Shown in pieces: positions 40,995 to 49,755 of a stretch of 64,000 nucleotides of DNA; positions within the stretch are counted from its first letter, which is position 1, and each line of letters opens with the position of its first letter. Below the pieces are notes generated by a model. It worked only from the letters and a program-made list of their open reading frames with translations, searched no databases and was not told the DNA's origin. The position numbers were made by a program, and so were the translations under genes. The stretch is from assembly GCA_964587105.1 (NCBI GenBank), contig CAZPKG010000009.1, positions 88,529 through 152,528 on the forward strand. The letters are read 5' to 3'. The stretch is from JABWCQ01 sp964587105 (GTDB lineage Bacteria > Electryoneota > RPQS01).

Positions 40995-42623
40995 ATGTTT
41001 CAAAATTTGTCACTAAAGACTAAACTTATCGGTTCGTTCAGTGTGGTAGCCACGATCTTAGCTATCGTGGCGTGGGTTGGGTTACATAGTGTGACCAAAG
41101 TTGATTCCTATTTGTCAGACATCGGAAATCGTTTGATACCGAGCGCGGATGCAATTATGGAATGCTCTCAGAGTATTACCCAAGTGCGCATGCTTTCGCG
41201 TCAGATCATGGATCCACAGCTTTCTAAGGAAAGGCAGCGAGAATATCCGCAGATGGCGGAAAAAGCGTGGCAGAAGATTGACGGCTGTTTTAAGGAATAT
41301 GAAGCACTTGAACACTCCGAGGAAGCGTGGGCGGCATTCAAGGAGTTCAAGGGTAAGTTTGAATCCTGGAAACAGGGCTTTTCACGATTTGACCAAAAAG
41401 CTGATGCTTACATTGCGAGCAACGACCCAAACCTCTCGGCCGCGCTGCTCAGCGAAATGCACAATATTCTTGAAGGTGAGATGCTTGAATCTGCACGTGC
41501 ATCTGTAAGTGCGTTGACTAAAATGGAAGAAGTTACGAGTCAATCCACTGCGAGCAAGATGAAAGAGGCCGAGGAGACATCTAAGAGTAGCAGGGCTATG
41601 GCAATAACATTTGGTATCGGCGGAATTCTTGCGGCGCTTGCATTCGGAATTTTCTTAAGCCTTAGCATTTCGCGCAATATCAATCGCATCGTTGTTGCTG
41701 CCAGTGAGGGGGCGAGTCAGATCGCTTCGGCAGCCGGGCAGGTTTCATCGTCAGCACAGGGTGTTGCACAAGGCTCGCAGGAGCAAGCCGCCTCAATTGA
41801 GGAAACAAGTTCCGCCGTTGAAGAATTGTCGTCCATGACAAAGCAGAACACCGTAAACGCGAAGCAAGCCTCGTTGCTGGCAGGCGAAGCACGTGCATCC
41901 ATGGCAAAGTCAGCTGAAGGCGCCAATGCAATGGATACGGCTATGCGCGACATCAAAGGCGCGTCTGACCAAACCGCTAAGATCGTTAAGACTATTGATG
42001 AGATCGCATTCCAGACGAATCTGCTTGCTCTGAATGCCGCAGTTGAAGCAGCTCGAGCCGGTGAAGCCGGTAAGGGTTTTGCCGTCGTGGCTGAAGAGGT
42101 TCGAAATCTTGCTATGCGTGCCGCTGAAGCTGCTAAGACAACCAATTCACTCATTGAAGAGAATACTGAACGCGTAAATGGCGGCGTGCAGATCATCGAC
42201 GGATTGAAGACAACGTTGCAGCAAACCGTTTCCTCAGCGGAAAAAGTTACGAGCCTTGCCAATGAAGTTGCGGCGGCTTCGGATGAGCAGTCCAGTGGTC
42301 TTGAGCAAATCAACACTGCTGTTGCGCAGATGAATCAAGCCACCCAGGCGAATGCTGCCAATGCCGAAGAGGCCGCTGCTGCATCTGAGGAAGCTTCAGG
42401 TCAAGCAGAAAGCTTGAGGGACTTGGTGGAGGAGTTGAAGCAACTTGTCAACGGTGGACACGCTTCCAATTTTAATACATCATATGTTGAACCGCGCAAG
42501 CCGAAAATGACTTTACCAAAAACTAAGACGAAGCTTGCTACTGCTACAACTAAAGCAAAGAAGACGGCGATACCTGCCTCGGCGAGTATTCCGTTTGATG
42601 ACGATAACTTGAATAGCTTCTGA
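40995..42623 (+). CDS. Methyl-accepting chemotaxis protein
   Basis: A 542-residue receptor. The first membrane segment is at residues 10-30, a helical periplasmic ligand-binding domain (4HB-like) spans about 32-195, and a second segment is near 205-228 (GIGGILAALAFGIFLSLSIS). The cytoplasmic signalling domain contains the highly conserved hairpin tip DEIAFQTNLLALNAAVEAAR followed by AGEAGKGFAVVAEEVRNLA, which contacts CheA and CheW. Long coiled coils with repeated Ala/Ser/Gln/Glu carry probable methylation sites. The tail ends SIPFDDDNLNSF, similar to the tail of the second receptor in this cluster (AIPFHDDDIDTF). Ligand unknown. Confidence 0.95.
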   Translation: MFQNLSLKTKLIGSFSVVATILAIVAWVGLHSVTKVDSYLSDIGNRLIPSADAIMECSQSITQVRMLSRQIMDPQLSKERQREYPQMAEKAWQKIDGCFKEYEALEHSEEAWAAFKEFKGKFESWKQGFSRFDQKADAYIASNDPNLSAALLSEMHNILEGEMLESARASVSALTKMEEVTSQSTASKMKEAEETSKSSRAMAITFGIGGILAALAFGIFLSLSISRNINRIVVAASEGASQIASAAGQVSSSAQGVAQGSQEQAASIEETSSAVEELSSMTKQNTVNAKQASLLAGEARASMAKSAEGANAMDTAMRDIKGASDQTAKIVKTIDEIAFQTNLLALNAAVEAARAGEAGKGFAVVAEEVRNLAMRAAEAAKTTNSLIEENTERVNGGVQIIDGLKTTLQQTVSSAEKVTSLANEVAAASDEQSSGLEQINTAVAQMNQATQANAANAEEAAAASEEASGQAESLRDLVEELKQLVNGGHASNFNTSYVEPRKPKMTLPKTKTKLATATTKAKKTAIPASASIPFDDDNLNSF

Positions 42624-42651
42624 TCGTACTTGCGTCAGGGGGAACGTCCAG

Positions 42652-42677
42652 CGGCCTGTCCAGAATTGGGCAGGCCG
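42652..42677 (+). terminator. Intrinsic terminator
   Basis: Stem CGGCCTGTCC / GGGCAGGCCG with one G-T pair, followed by eight T residues. Confidence 0.85.
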
Positions 42678-42906
42678 TTTTTTTTGGCGGCAGATTTTGA
42701 TAATGCTGTTTGCTTTTATTTGGTCTTTAATATGCGTTATTGTTTACAAAAGAGTCTTATTGGGCGGGTTAGTTGTGCTTAATTTTTTTGTGGCCTACGG
42801 CTTGCTTCATTCTTCGTAAATCGAGTGCCATTAAACCTTTAATCGAATGGCATTTACGTACAATATTATTGGAAATTTATTTCACGTTCAACGCAGGGGA
42901 AAGCAA

Positions 42907-44766
42907 ATGGCTTGGTATCAAAAAATGAGTCTTGTTGGCATGCTGATGTGCTCGGTCTGGTTCACGGCGCAATCCGGGTTTGCCTCCGATATGCAATCCG
43001 CGCCGACAACACAAGCCGCGCTCAAGGAGCAAATCGCTCAGTCCGAACAATCGCTTGCTGATCTTGAACTGCTTGTTCAGCAGTGCGGCAATTGTTCGGA
43101 AGAGGTGCGCATATCCGGGAGTCTCAATGAACTTCGCGGATACATTGCATTCCTCAAGGTTCGGCTTGACTCTATCAAGAGTGAGATAACTCTGAAAGAG
43201 CAATTAGCGGCAGTCGAAAAGGCTAAGAAGGAGTCCGAAAAGCTTGAAGCTGAAAAAGCCGCCAAGGAAGCCGAAGCTCTTGCAGCTAAAAAAGCCGAGG
43301 AAGTTAAGCCTGCGCCTTCAGAAGCTGTGAGTCAGCCGGCAACAGCGTCTCCCCAACAAATGACGCTTGCGGAAATCGAGAATGCTTATTTTGAATTAGA
43401 TCGCAAGATTCAACTCTTTAAGCTGCAATCACAATTGGATCCCTCGACGGTTGCAGACCAGCAGACGTTTGAGAATCGAATCGATGAGATGTACCATACA
43501 CTTATCGAGATTCGCAACCGCATGAATGAATCCGGCTCGGGAAATCTCGTGATCAGCACTCCGGGCGTGGATGACGTCACGCTTGTCGCATCCCGCAGCG
43601 GTGCGTTTGCACCTAAACCGAAGGAAGCTCCGGCTGAAGTTGCGGCAGCGCCGGCTGCGCCGGCGCCAACTCAAGCTCCGGCAAAAAATTTCAGCGCCTC
43701 GGATTTGAATTTCAAATTTGAAGGTCAAGGCTTCTTCGCCTATCGCCATGACGCATCCGAGGTTGACGGTCAGACCAACGATTTCGAAATGCTGCGCATG
43801 AATTTTGGTATCAAGTATTTCGCGTCCGATGATTTGACTCTGCGCTATCTCACCGACATTTCGCGGGAAAGCGCGACCGGGAAAATTGACGCGACGGCCA
43901 AGTTCGCTTATGTTGACTGGAAGGTGCAGAAACATCTTAACTTGTTGCTTGGTTTGCAAGGAACCAACAACTGGGTGCCGACTGAAACCGCGTGGGGCTA
44001 CCGCACGATTATGTTCAGTCCGATGGAAGCGTTCGGCGACTATTGGGGAACTTGGAACAAGAAGTACACGACGTATCTTGAGGCTTGGTCGCAGGAAGAC
44101 CCGAGCAAGGCTTCGTTGTTCACGAATCAGACGCAGGCTTCGCGTTCGCGCATGGGCGCCGCTGCCGACATGGGCGCCGCGCTCCAATATAAGCCCGTCA
44201 AATCAGCTTACGTCAACTTTATGATTCGGAACGGCACGGGATTCAAGAAGGCTGAAGACGACATGTACAAGAATTTCCAATTGCTGGTCGGAAAGTATTT
44301 CATGAACAACGCTCTGCATGTGTCGGCCTTCACGGAAGTCGAACCGTGGCGCGGTGTCGATGAGAACGGCGACTCCAAAGGTTTCAACAACGTTGGCTGG
44401 GATGTGACGGCGTCGTACACGCAAAAAGACAAGTATGTCGTGGGATTGGATCTGAACTCCAAGACATTCGCCAGCACTGAGAGCATTACGGGAACATGTT
44501 TCTCGATGTTCGCGCACGGTTTCATTAGACCCGGCAAGCTCAAAGCTCTGGGTCGCTATGATATTTACACAACCGGTTTCAACGATGCGCCGGTCAAGCC
44601 GGGTGATGATTCTTTCAAGAGTAACGGCAACCGTTTGATGCTTGGTATTGATTATCTCGCGCACAAGAACGTAAGCATCATCCCGAATTTCCAGATGATT
44701 TCCTATGAAGATTCAAACCTCAAGCCCATAAAGGGTGGCTACGTGCATATGCAATTCAAGTGGTAA
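42907..44766 (+). CDS. Outer-membrane porin with N-terminal coiled coil
   Basis: A 619-residue protein from ATG 42907 (AGGGGAAAG upstream). A signal peptide (MAWYQKMSLVGMLMCSVW ... GFAS) is followed by a helical coiled-coil region (about 30-125: LKEQIAQSEQSLADLELLVQ, then Lys/Glu/Ala repeats), a second helical part (about 145-205), a Pro/Ala linker (VAAAPAAPAPTQAPA), and a C-terminal beta-barrel (about 270-619). The barrel has many alternating aromatic strands and ends MQFKW with a terminal aromatic, as outer-membrane barrels do. The coiled coil may anchor it to the cell wall. It lies between two chemoreceptor genes, suggesting uptake of a sensed compound. Confidence 0.82.
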   Translation: MAWYQKMSLVGMLMCSVWFTAQSGFASDMQSAPTTQAALKEQIAQSEQSLADLELLVQQCGNCSEEVRISGSLNELRGYIAFLKVRLDSIKSEITLKEQLAAVEKAKKESEKLEAEKAAKEAEALAAKKAEEVKPAPSEAVSQPATASPQQMTLAEIENAYFELDRKIQLFKLQSQLDPSTVADQQTFENRIDEMYHTLIEIRNRMNESGSGNLVISTPGVDDVTLVASRSGAFAPKPKEAPAEVAAAPAAPAPTQAPAKNFSASDLNFKFEGQGFFAYRHDASEVDGQTNDFEMLRMNFGIKYFASDDLTLRYLTDISRESATGKIDATAKFAYVDWKVQKHLNLLLGLQGTNNWVPTETAWGYRTIMFSPMEAFGDYWGTWNKKYTTYLEAWSQEDPSKASLFTNQTQASRSRMGAAADMGAALQYKPVKSAYVNFMIRNGTGFKKAEDDMYKNFQLLVGKYFMNNALHVSAFTEVEPWRGVDENGDSKGFNNVGWDVTASYTQKDKYVVGLDLNSKTFASTESITGTCFSMFAHGFIRPGKLKALGRYDIYTTGFNDAPVKPGDDSFKSNGNRLMLGIDYLAHKNVSIIPNFQMISYEDSNLKPIKGGYVHMQFKW

Positions 44767-44796
44767 TGCGCTGAATCATTACTGCTAATGTTGAAG

Positions 44797-44820
44797 CGGC
44801 CCGTCCAGATGGACGGGCCG
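44797..44820 (+). terminator. Intrinsic terminator
   Basis: A perfect 10-bp stem CGGCCCGTCC / GGACGGGCCG with loop AGAT, then TTTCTATT. Confidence 0.85.
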
Positions 44821-45231
44821 TTTCTATTGGGATCGTTACTGCTGATTTAGTCTGCATCGAGCTTGCAATAAGGTGAGCATTCTTTACCAACTTGAAACGA
44901 CTTTGCGGATAATATTGCCCGCCAGAAAAGTGACTTTTATATCCGGATTCTGTTAGCATGCCAATCTTTTCTGATCACTCGTTATTGTGAGAATCGCTTT
45001 AAGTATTTTTGCATGTTGTTTGCTTTTCTCGCAGAGTTACCTCAACTCTCATTCAAACTTATTGATATACTGAATATTTTGCGCCGCGTTTTTGGCTTAT
45101 TTCTTGCGCAATTCGTATGACGTATGCCTTTACTGCAATTGGGGTTGAATGGGCAATCTTTTAATTGGATTGCCTTGCTTATGCGGTTGACTTGCAGTAC
45201 CGTTACCACATTCCATCACGGAGACAAAACT
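44821..45231. other. Intergenic region before second receptor
   Basis: About 410 bases without a gene. It is AT-rich, with no strong palindrome and no confident promoter. An in-frame extension of the receptor reading frame back to 45124 is not supported by a ribosome site. Confidence 0.5.
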
Positions 45232-46857
45232 GTGTTGCACAATCAGTCCCTTAAGTCAAAACTGATCGGTTCGTTTTGCATCGTGTCGCTTATTCTTGGT
45301 GCCGTTGCTTGGGTCGGCATCAGCTCTTCAAAGAATGCAGAGGTTACAGCACACGAGTTTGCGGATACTCAGATTCCTCAGCTTGCAAGCATCGGCACGA
45401 TAATGGACTCGCAGATGTCGCTTGTTGCAATGTCCTATGCCGTTGCGAATAGCGCCTGCTCCGACACCTACGTTCAGCGCTGGCACGACAATTCACGTGA
45501 ACTCATGAACGAGTTCGATGCGGCGAGCGAAACGTTCGGCAAAACAAACATGACCGCTGACGAGCGTTCTGATTGGGATGCGATTGTGAAGCTCAAAAAC
45601 GCCTTTGATGATGATTTTGAGTCTGTGTCAGAGAAAGTGCGCGTCTTGACACAAGCACATGACAATGAAACGCGAACAAAGTGCTTTGATGATATAGGCC
45701 AATTCACCTATGGATCGCTCCAAGTTTCTTCTGATGCGCTCATGGACAAACTGGACGCACTTGCAGTAGCCGTCGCCGAAGATGCGACGAACGTAGGCGT
45801 GGAATCTGTCAAGAACGCGAATTCAAGCCGTACGATGGCAGTGTCGTTCGGCCTGATTGGAATAGTTATGGCCCTCGCGTTTGGCATTGTGTTAAGTCTA
45901 ACGATTTCTCGAACGCTAAATCGTATTGTTACAGCGGCGAGCGAAGGAGCCGATCAGATTGCTTCGGCCGCTGGACAGGTTTCATCTTCGGCTCAAGGAG
46001 TCGCGCAAGGATCACAGGAGCAAGCTGCGTCCATTCAGCAAACCAGCTCTGCTGTTGAAGAGTTAACTTCTGTAACCCAGCAAAATACAGCGAACTCAAA
46101 GCAAGCGTCACTGCTGGCGAGCGAAGCACGAAGCTCGATGACAAAGTCTGCAGAAGGCGCTGCTTCTATGGACTTGGCTATGAAAGACATCAAAGCTGCA
46201 TCGGATGAGACATCGAAGATAGTCAAGACCATTGACGAAATAGCGTTCCAAACTAATTTGCTTGCGTTGAATGCGGCCGTCGAGGCAGCGCGCGCAGGCG
46301 AAGCTGGTAAAGGTTTCGCGGTGGTTGCAGAAGAAGTTCGTAATCTTGCTATGCGCGCCGCAGAGGCCGCTAAAACCACGACGTTGCTCATCGAGCAGAA
46401 TTCTGTGCGTGTGAACGGCGGAGTCCAGATAGTAGATGGGCTAAGATTAACGCTACAGCAGACGGTGTCAACCGCTGATAAAGTGACAACGCTCGCGAAT
46501 GAAGTTGCGGCTGCATCAGATCAGCAATCTACAGGACTTGGGCAGATAAACACCGCGATCGCCCAAATGAATCAGGCAACGCAATCTAATGCTGCGAATG
46601 CAGAAGAAGCGGCTGCTGCATCGGAAGAAGCGTCGGGCCAAGCTGAAAGCTTGCGTGACTTGGTCGGCGAGCTGAAACAGTTTGTAAATGGCGGGAATCA
46701 GCACGAAGGTCACAATTCGCATTATGATGCGTCCACGCGAATTATGTCAGCAAAGCCTAAGAGCTTTGCGAATGTGTCGTTCTCCAGGCCCAAGAAGTCT
46801 ATGAACCATGCCGAGAGCGCCATACCTTTCCACGATGATGACATCGACACCTTCTAA
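45232..46857 (+). CDS. Methyl-accepting chemotaxis protein, second copy
   Basis: A 541-residue receptor starting at GTG 45232, supported by GGAG (45220-45223) eight bases upstream and by its match to the length and N-terminus of the other receptor (SLKSKLIGSFCIVSLILGAV). A helical periplasmic domain lies at about 32-190, a second membrane segment near 205-228, then HAMP-like and signalling regions with the invariant tip DEIAFQTNLLALNAAVEAAR. The cytoplasmic half is nearly the same as in the first receptor, while the sensory domain differs (MDSQMSLVAMSYAVANS). So they share signalling output but probably detect different ligands. The tail is AIPFHDDDIDTF. Confidence 0.93.
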   Translation: MLHNQSLKSKLIGSFCIVSLILGAVAWVGISSSKNAEVTAHEFADTQIPQLASIGTIMDSQMSLVAMSYAVANSACSDTYVQRWHDNSRELMNEFDAASETFGKTNMTADERSDWDAIVKLKNAFDDDFESVSEKVRVLTQAHDNETRTKCFDDIGQFTYGSLQVSSDALMDKLDALAVAVAEDATNVGVESVKNANSSRTMAVSFGLIGIVMALAFGIVLSLTISRTLNRIVTAASEGADQIASAAGQVSSSAQGVAQGSQEQAASIQQTSSAVEELTSVTQQNTANSKQASLLASEARSSMTKSAEGAASMDLAMKDIKAASDETSKIVKTIDEIAFQTNLLALNAAVEAARAGEAGKGFAVVAEEVRNLAMRAAEAAKTTTLLIEQNSVRVNGGVQIVDGLRLTLQQTVSTADKVTTLANEVAAASDQQSTGLGQINTAIAQMNQATQSNAANAEEAAAASEEASGQAESLRDLVGELKQFVNGGNQHEGHNSHYDASTRIMSAKPKSFANVSFSRPKKSMNHAESAIPFHDDDIDTF

Positions 46858-46881
46858 ATCAAGCTGTATTCGATAAGCAAA

Positions 46882-46905
46882 CGGCCCGTCCATTTGGACG
46901 GGCCG
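46882..46905 (+). terminator. Intrinsic terminator
   Basis: Stem CGGCCCGTCC / GGACGGGCCG with loop ATTT; the stem is identical to that at 44797. Confidence 0.85.
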
Positions 46906-46927
46906 CTTCATTGTTACTCTCGGACCA

Positions 46928-46958
46928 CGCGGGCGGATTGCCATCCGCCCCTACAATT
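46928..46958 (-). repeat. Palindromic repeat family P5, inverted copy
   Basis: GGGCGGAT-TGCC-ATCCGCCC followed by CTACAATTTT (arms 46931-46938 and 46943-46950). Its reverse complement matches the copy at 14071, including the loop GGCA/GGCG and the TGTAG edge. Confidence 0.85.
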
Positions 46959-47810
46959 TTACTTACACCGCGCTCCCGCACTCTTCACGAACTCTTCAAT
47001 CGTGCCGAAGTGGTCGATGGCGTGTTCGAGCGCGCTGTAGCCTTTCACGCGGCCGACTTTCCATTGCTTCAGGCCTTCCATATCGAGCAGCGGCCTCAGT
47101 TCCGGATCGTCGTAGCTCATGTCTTGCAACAGCTCACAGAACTTTGCGATCTCTTTGGTCGGCGCGCCGTCCAACACGGTGAAATTACAGTGATCAAACA
47201 AGGGCGTGCGCGCGAGAATCTTAGTAGTACCGGGTTTCAGCGTGCCTTCCTGTTCAAACACAGCGTAGTTCGCTTCAAGCACGCAAGCGGCATCGGCCTC
47301 GCCGTGCGCCAGCGCTTTTGCCGCGTCGCGTTCGCCGCCGATATGATCACCATGCAAGCCAACCAATACATCAAACGGTACCATCGTAAAATCCACATCC
47401 GGTTCAAGCCCAGCATTCGCAAGTTCGTTCAACGGGATCAGCGTGGCTTGCGGGGAATCTTTGGCGCCGACCGCAACGCGTTTGCCGCGCAAATCTCCGA
47501 CTGAGTGTATCCCTTCATCACGGCGCACCACGATCACCGACGCCAAATCGCAATCGCTGTCACGCATCATCACCGCAACGGCATGACGGCCTGCGGCTTT
47601 GGCGATCTGCTCGGATTGAATCCACGCGAGCGGAGAGTTCCACGCGACGTGAATCATGCCGTCAAAATGCGCCTCGACCTGCCGTTCGTAATTGGAAAAC
47701 AAAACATAATCAAAGTCGAGGCCGTTGCGAATGAAATACTCCTTGAAGCCGTTCCAAATCGTCACGACTTTCGGATCATACGCCACCGCGCCCATCAACA
47801 AGGTGCTCAA
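46959..47810 (-). CDS. PhnD-like substrate-binding domain protein, no signal peptide
   Basis: A 283-residue protein starting at TTG 47810, backed by AGGAG six bases upstream. The fold is that of phosphate/phosphonate/phosphite (PhnD-type) periplasmic binding proteins: MGAVAYDPKVVTIWNGFKEYF, IHVAWNSPLAWIQSEQIAKA, SVIVVRRDEGIHSVGDLRGK, RVAVGAKDSPQATLIPL, and a final two-lobe helix. There is no signal peptide or lipobox, so it is cytoplasmic or works as an enzyme-associated binding subunit. It begins 10 bases after the acyl-CoA dehydrogenase gene, and no ABC transporter is adjacent. That pairing suggests a metabolic rather than transport role; the ligand is unknown. Confidence 0.82.
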   Translation of the reverse strand: MSTLLMGAVAYDPKVVTIWNGFKEYFIRNGLDFDYVLFSNYERQVEAHFDGMIHVAWNSPLAWIQSEQIAKAAGRHAVAVMMRDSDCDLASVIVVRRDEGIHSVGDLRGKRVAVGAKDSPQATLIPLNELANAGLEPDVDFTMVPFDVLVGLHGDHIGGERDAAKALAHGEADAACVLEANYAVFEQEGTLKPGTTKILARTPLFDHCNFTVLDGAPTKEIAKFCELLQDMSYDDPELRPLLDMEGLKQWKVGRVKGYSALEHAIDHFGTIEEFVKSAGARCK

Positions 47811-47820
47811 TTGTCTCTCC

Positions 47821-48939
47821 TTAGAATAACGGCAAGCCCGTCACTGCCTTGCCGATGAAATCATACAGCACGTCGGTCGTCGGCGCCATCACGCCGCCTG
47901 CCCGCGTGTCACGGAAATAGCGCTCAACTCCTACGTCCTTGCGAAAGGCCATCCCGCCGCACACGCGCATCGCAAGATCGAGCACTTCCGTCGCGGTCTC
48001 GCCCGCAGCGGCTTTGACTTCCAACACCTTCAGCATCGTGTCGGCGCGTCCGGTCTCTAACGCATTCAGCGTATCATCGAGCAGCAGCTTAGCCATGTCG
48101 GTTTTGATTTGCATCCGCGCGATGTAGTTGCGGATGGTCGGCAGTTCGGCCAGTGCGGAACCGGAGTATTCATATTGCGTGCCCGCGTGCTTTGCCGTGC
48201 GAGCAACCGCGCCCTCCATCAAACCGATTGCGCAACTTGCATTCAGAATATTGAACATGGGCAGGACGACGCCCATCATGATGTCAAAGCCCTTACCGTC
48301 TTCACCGAGCATTGCGCTCTGCGGAACATGCACACCTTCTGCAACTGCGGGTGAAGAATCATTGCCGCGCAAGCCTAAGCCATTGAACGGACCTTGGATT
48401 TTCATCCCCTGTGCGTTGGCGGGCACCAGCCAGATTGTGCTTAATCCTTCAGCAGCAAGCGGCCTCGAAGACCACACATACGCCGTGGCTTTCGAGGCCG
48501 ATGTTATCCAACTCTTTTTTGCATCAAGCACAACTCCCGAGCCATTCTTGGTCGCAGTGCTCACCGGAACCCAAAAGTGACTGCGTGAACCCGCTTCACT
48601 GAATGCGAGCGTCGAGAAGTGCTCGCCGCTGGCGGCAGCTTTGCGCGTGGTTTCGTCCGCAAAAGCTTCAAGCACCGCCGCGCCGCAGTAGTGCATACTG
48701 ACCACCATGCCGGTTGATCCGCACTCTTGCGACACGCGCCGCACAATTTCACTTGCGCCGCGATGACCGAGCGCGAGTCCGCCGACCTCTTTCGCGCTTA
48801 CCGCTCCGAGTAAACCGGCTTTGGCAAGCGCGTCAACCGCTTCGCTCGGAAACCGGCCCTGCTTGTCCACGTCGTCCGCATGTTTTGCGACGACTTCACT
48901 TGCCACGCGCTCGAGCGCCTCTTTCCAATTCGTACTCAA
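47821..48939 (-). CDS. Acyl-CoA dehydrogenase family protein
   Basis: A 372-residue flavoprotein starting at TTG 48939, chosen because AAGGAGG (48945-48951) lies five bases upstream; a longer frame to 48981 would pass through that site. Acyl-CoA dehydrogenase features: AVSAKEVGGLALGHRGASEI, ECGSTGMVVSMHY, LAFSEAGSRSHFW (substrate/FAD-binding strand), NGLGLRGNDSSPA, and the C-terminal helical domain ending RVCGGMAFRKDVGVERYFRD with the FAD-contacting Arg. It catalyses alpha,beta-desaturation of an acyl-CoA or a related FAD reaction. The neighbouring PhnD-like gene begins 10 bases downstream. Substrate unknown. Confidence 0.9.
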   Translation of the reverse strand: MSTNWKEALERVASEVVAKHADDVDKQGRFPSEAVDALAKAGLLGAVSAKEVGGLALGHRGASEIVRRVSQECGSTGMVVSMHYCGAAVLEAFADETTRKAAASGEHFSTLAFSEAGSRSHFWVPVSTATKNGSGVVLDAKKSWITSASKATAYVWSSRPLAAEGLSTIWLVPANAQGMKIQGPFNGLGLRGNDSSPAVAEGVHVPQSAMLGEDGKGFDIMMGVVLPMFNILNASCAIGLMEGAVARTAKHAGTQYEYSGSALAELPTIRNYIARMQIKTDMAKLLLDDTLNALETGRADTMLKVLEVKAAAGETATEVLDLAMRVCGGMAFRKDVGVERYFRDTRAGGVMAPTTDVLYDFIGKAVTGLPLF

Positions 48940-49099
48940 ACCTGCCTCCTTGTTGTGCGCAACTTTCCAGCGCACGAACAAGCAAGCGCCTGCTCCTACA
49001 CCGGTGCGTTGTGCAGTTGTGGTCCGACTCCGCCGGACCTGTTAATGGTTCACCGATGATAGGTCATTTTGTTTGTCCTCAATCGAGATCTTCTCGACT
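48940..49099. other. Intergenic spacer with imperfect palindromes
   Basis: Contains GGTCC-GACTCCGCC-GGACC (around 49020-49038) and AAGCAAGCGCCTGCTCCTACA (inverted GTAGGAGCAGGCGCTTGCTT, 48979-48999), which look like members of the dispersed repeat set. It separates the dimeric-barrel gene from the acyl-CoA dehydrogenase gene. Confidence 0.5.
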
Positions 49100-49411
49100 C
49101 TACTTTACGATACGATAGATTTCCCACCGCTGCGATCCCGGTACGATGTACTTCTGCAATTTTGTCGCAAACTCCTGATACTTACCCGTGCCCACATCCT
49201 TCATCATCTTCTCCCAATCTTCAAGAGAATCGACGACCGATTCAATTACAACATGTGACGGTGACGGGCCGATGTGCCCGACCATAAATCGCTCGCTGAC
49301 GGGCTTCATGGCTGACGATTGCGAAATCGCGTCGCCGTACTGCTTCAAAATTTCCAACGCTTCTTTTTGCGTTCCGAACGGAATGTCGAAATGCCACTGA
49401 CATGCTAACAT
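49100..49411 (-). CDS. Small dimeric alpha/beta-barrel-like protein
   Basis: A 103-residue cytoplasmic protein with GGGGAG before its ATG. The strand-helix-strand order (LACQWHFDIPFG, KEALEILKQYGDAISQSS, HVVIESVVDSLEDWEKMMKD, WEIYRIV) and length fit the ferredoxin-like dimeric barrel superfamily (NIPSNAP, EthD, ABM and similar), whose members act as small enzymes or binding proteins. I cannot assign a specific subfamily. It follows another small barrel-type gene (DUF1330-like, 38 bases upstream) in the same operon, next to an O-methyltransferase. Confidence 0.65.
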   Translation of the reverse strand: MLACQWHFDIPFGTQKEALEILKQYGDAISQSSAMKPVSERFMVGHIGPSPSHVVIESVVDSLEDWEKMMKDVGTGKYQEFATKLQKYIVPGSQRWEIYRIVK

Positions 49412-49449
49412 AACTGTCTCCCCAGTTTTGTTTTGTTGCGGGCCTTCTC

Positions 49450-49752
49450 TTATTCTTGCTCAAACTCCGCGATTTGTGTTACACTGCCCACGGAATTTTC
49501 AAAATAGTTTTTCCGAACCTCTTTATAGCGGGGGTCGGCAAAGAACTCAATTGAATGTTGCTTCGACGGAAACACAATCATGAACACTCGATTGATTTCC
49601 ACGTCACAGCATTTCTTCAGCACTTCCGATACCTTGAAATCATAATCAAATCTGCCGCCGTACTCTTCCAAGAGCGGCAGCATGTGTTTGCGGTACGTCG
49701 CGTAACCTTCCGAATCTGTGATTTGCATCGCCATGATGCGCCGGAATGCCAC
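49450..49752 (-). CDS. DUF1330-like protein
   Basis: A 100-residue protein starting at GTG 49752, with AAGGGA six bases upstream and 3 bases after the O-methyltransferase stop; ATG 49734 is an alternative. It fits DUF1330, a dimeric alpha/beta-barrel family: QITDSEGYATYRKHMLPLLE, YGGRFDYDFKVSEV, INRVFMIVFPSKQHSIEFFA, DPRYKEVRKNYFENSV. The substrate-facing residues cannot be interpreted. Together with the next gene it makes a pair of small barrels co-transcribed with an O-methyltransferase, hinting at a small-molecule pathway. Confidence 0.75.
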   Translation of the reverse strand: MAFRRIMAMQITDSEGYATYRKHMLPLLEEYGGRFDYDFKVSEVLKKCCDVEINRVFMIVFPSKQHSIEFFADPRYKEVRKNYFENSVGSVTQIAEFEQE

Positions 49753-49755
49753 GCG

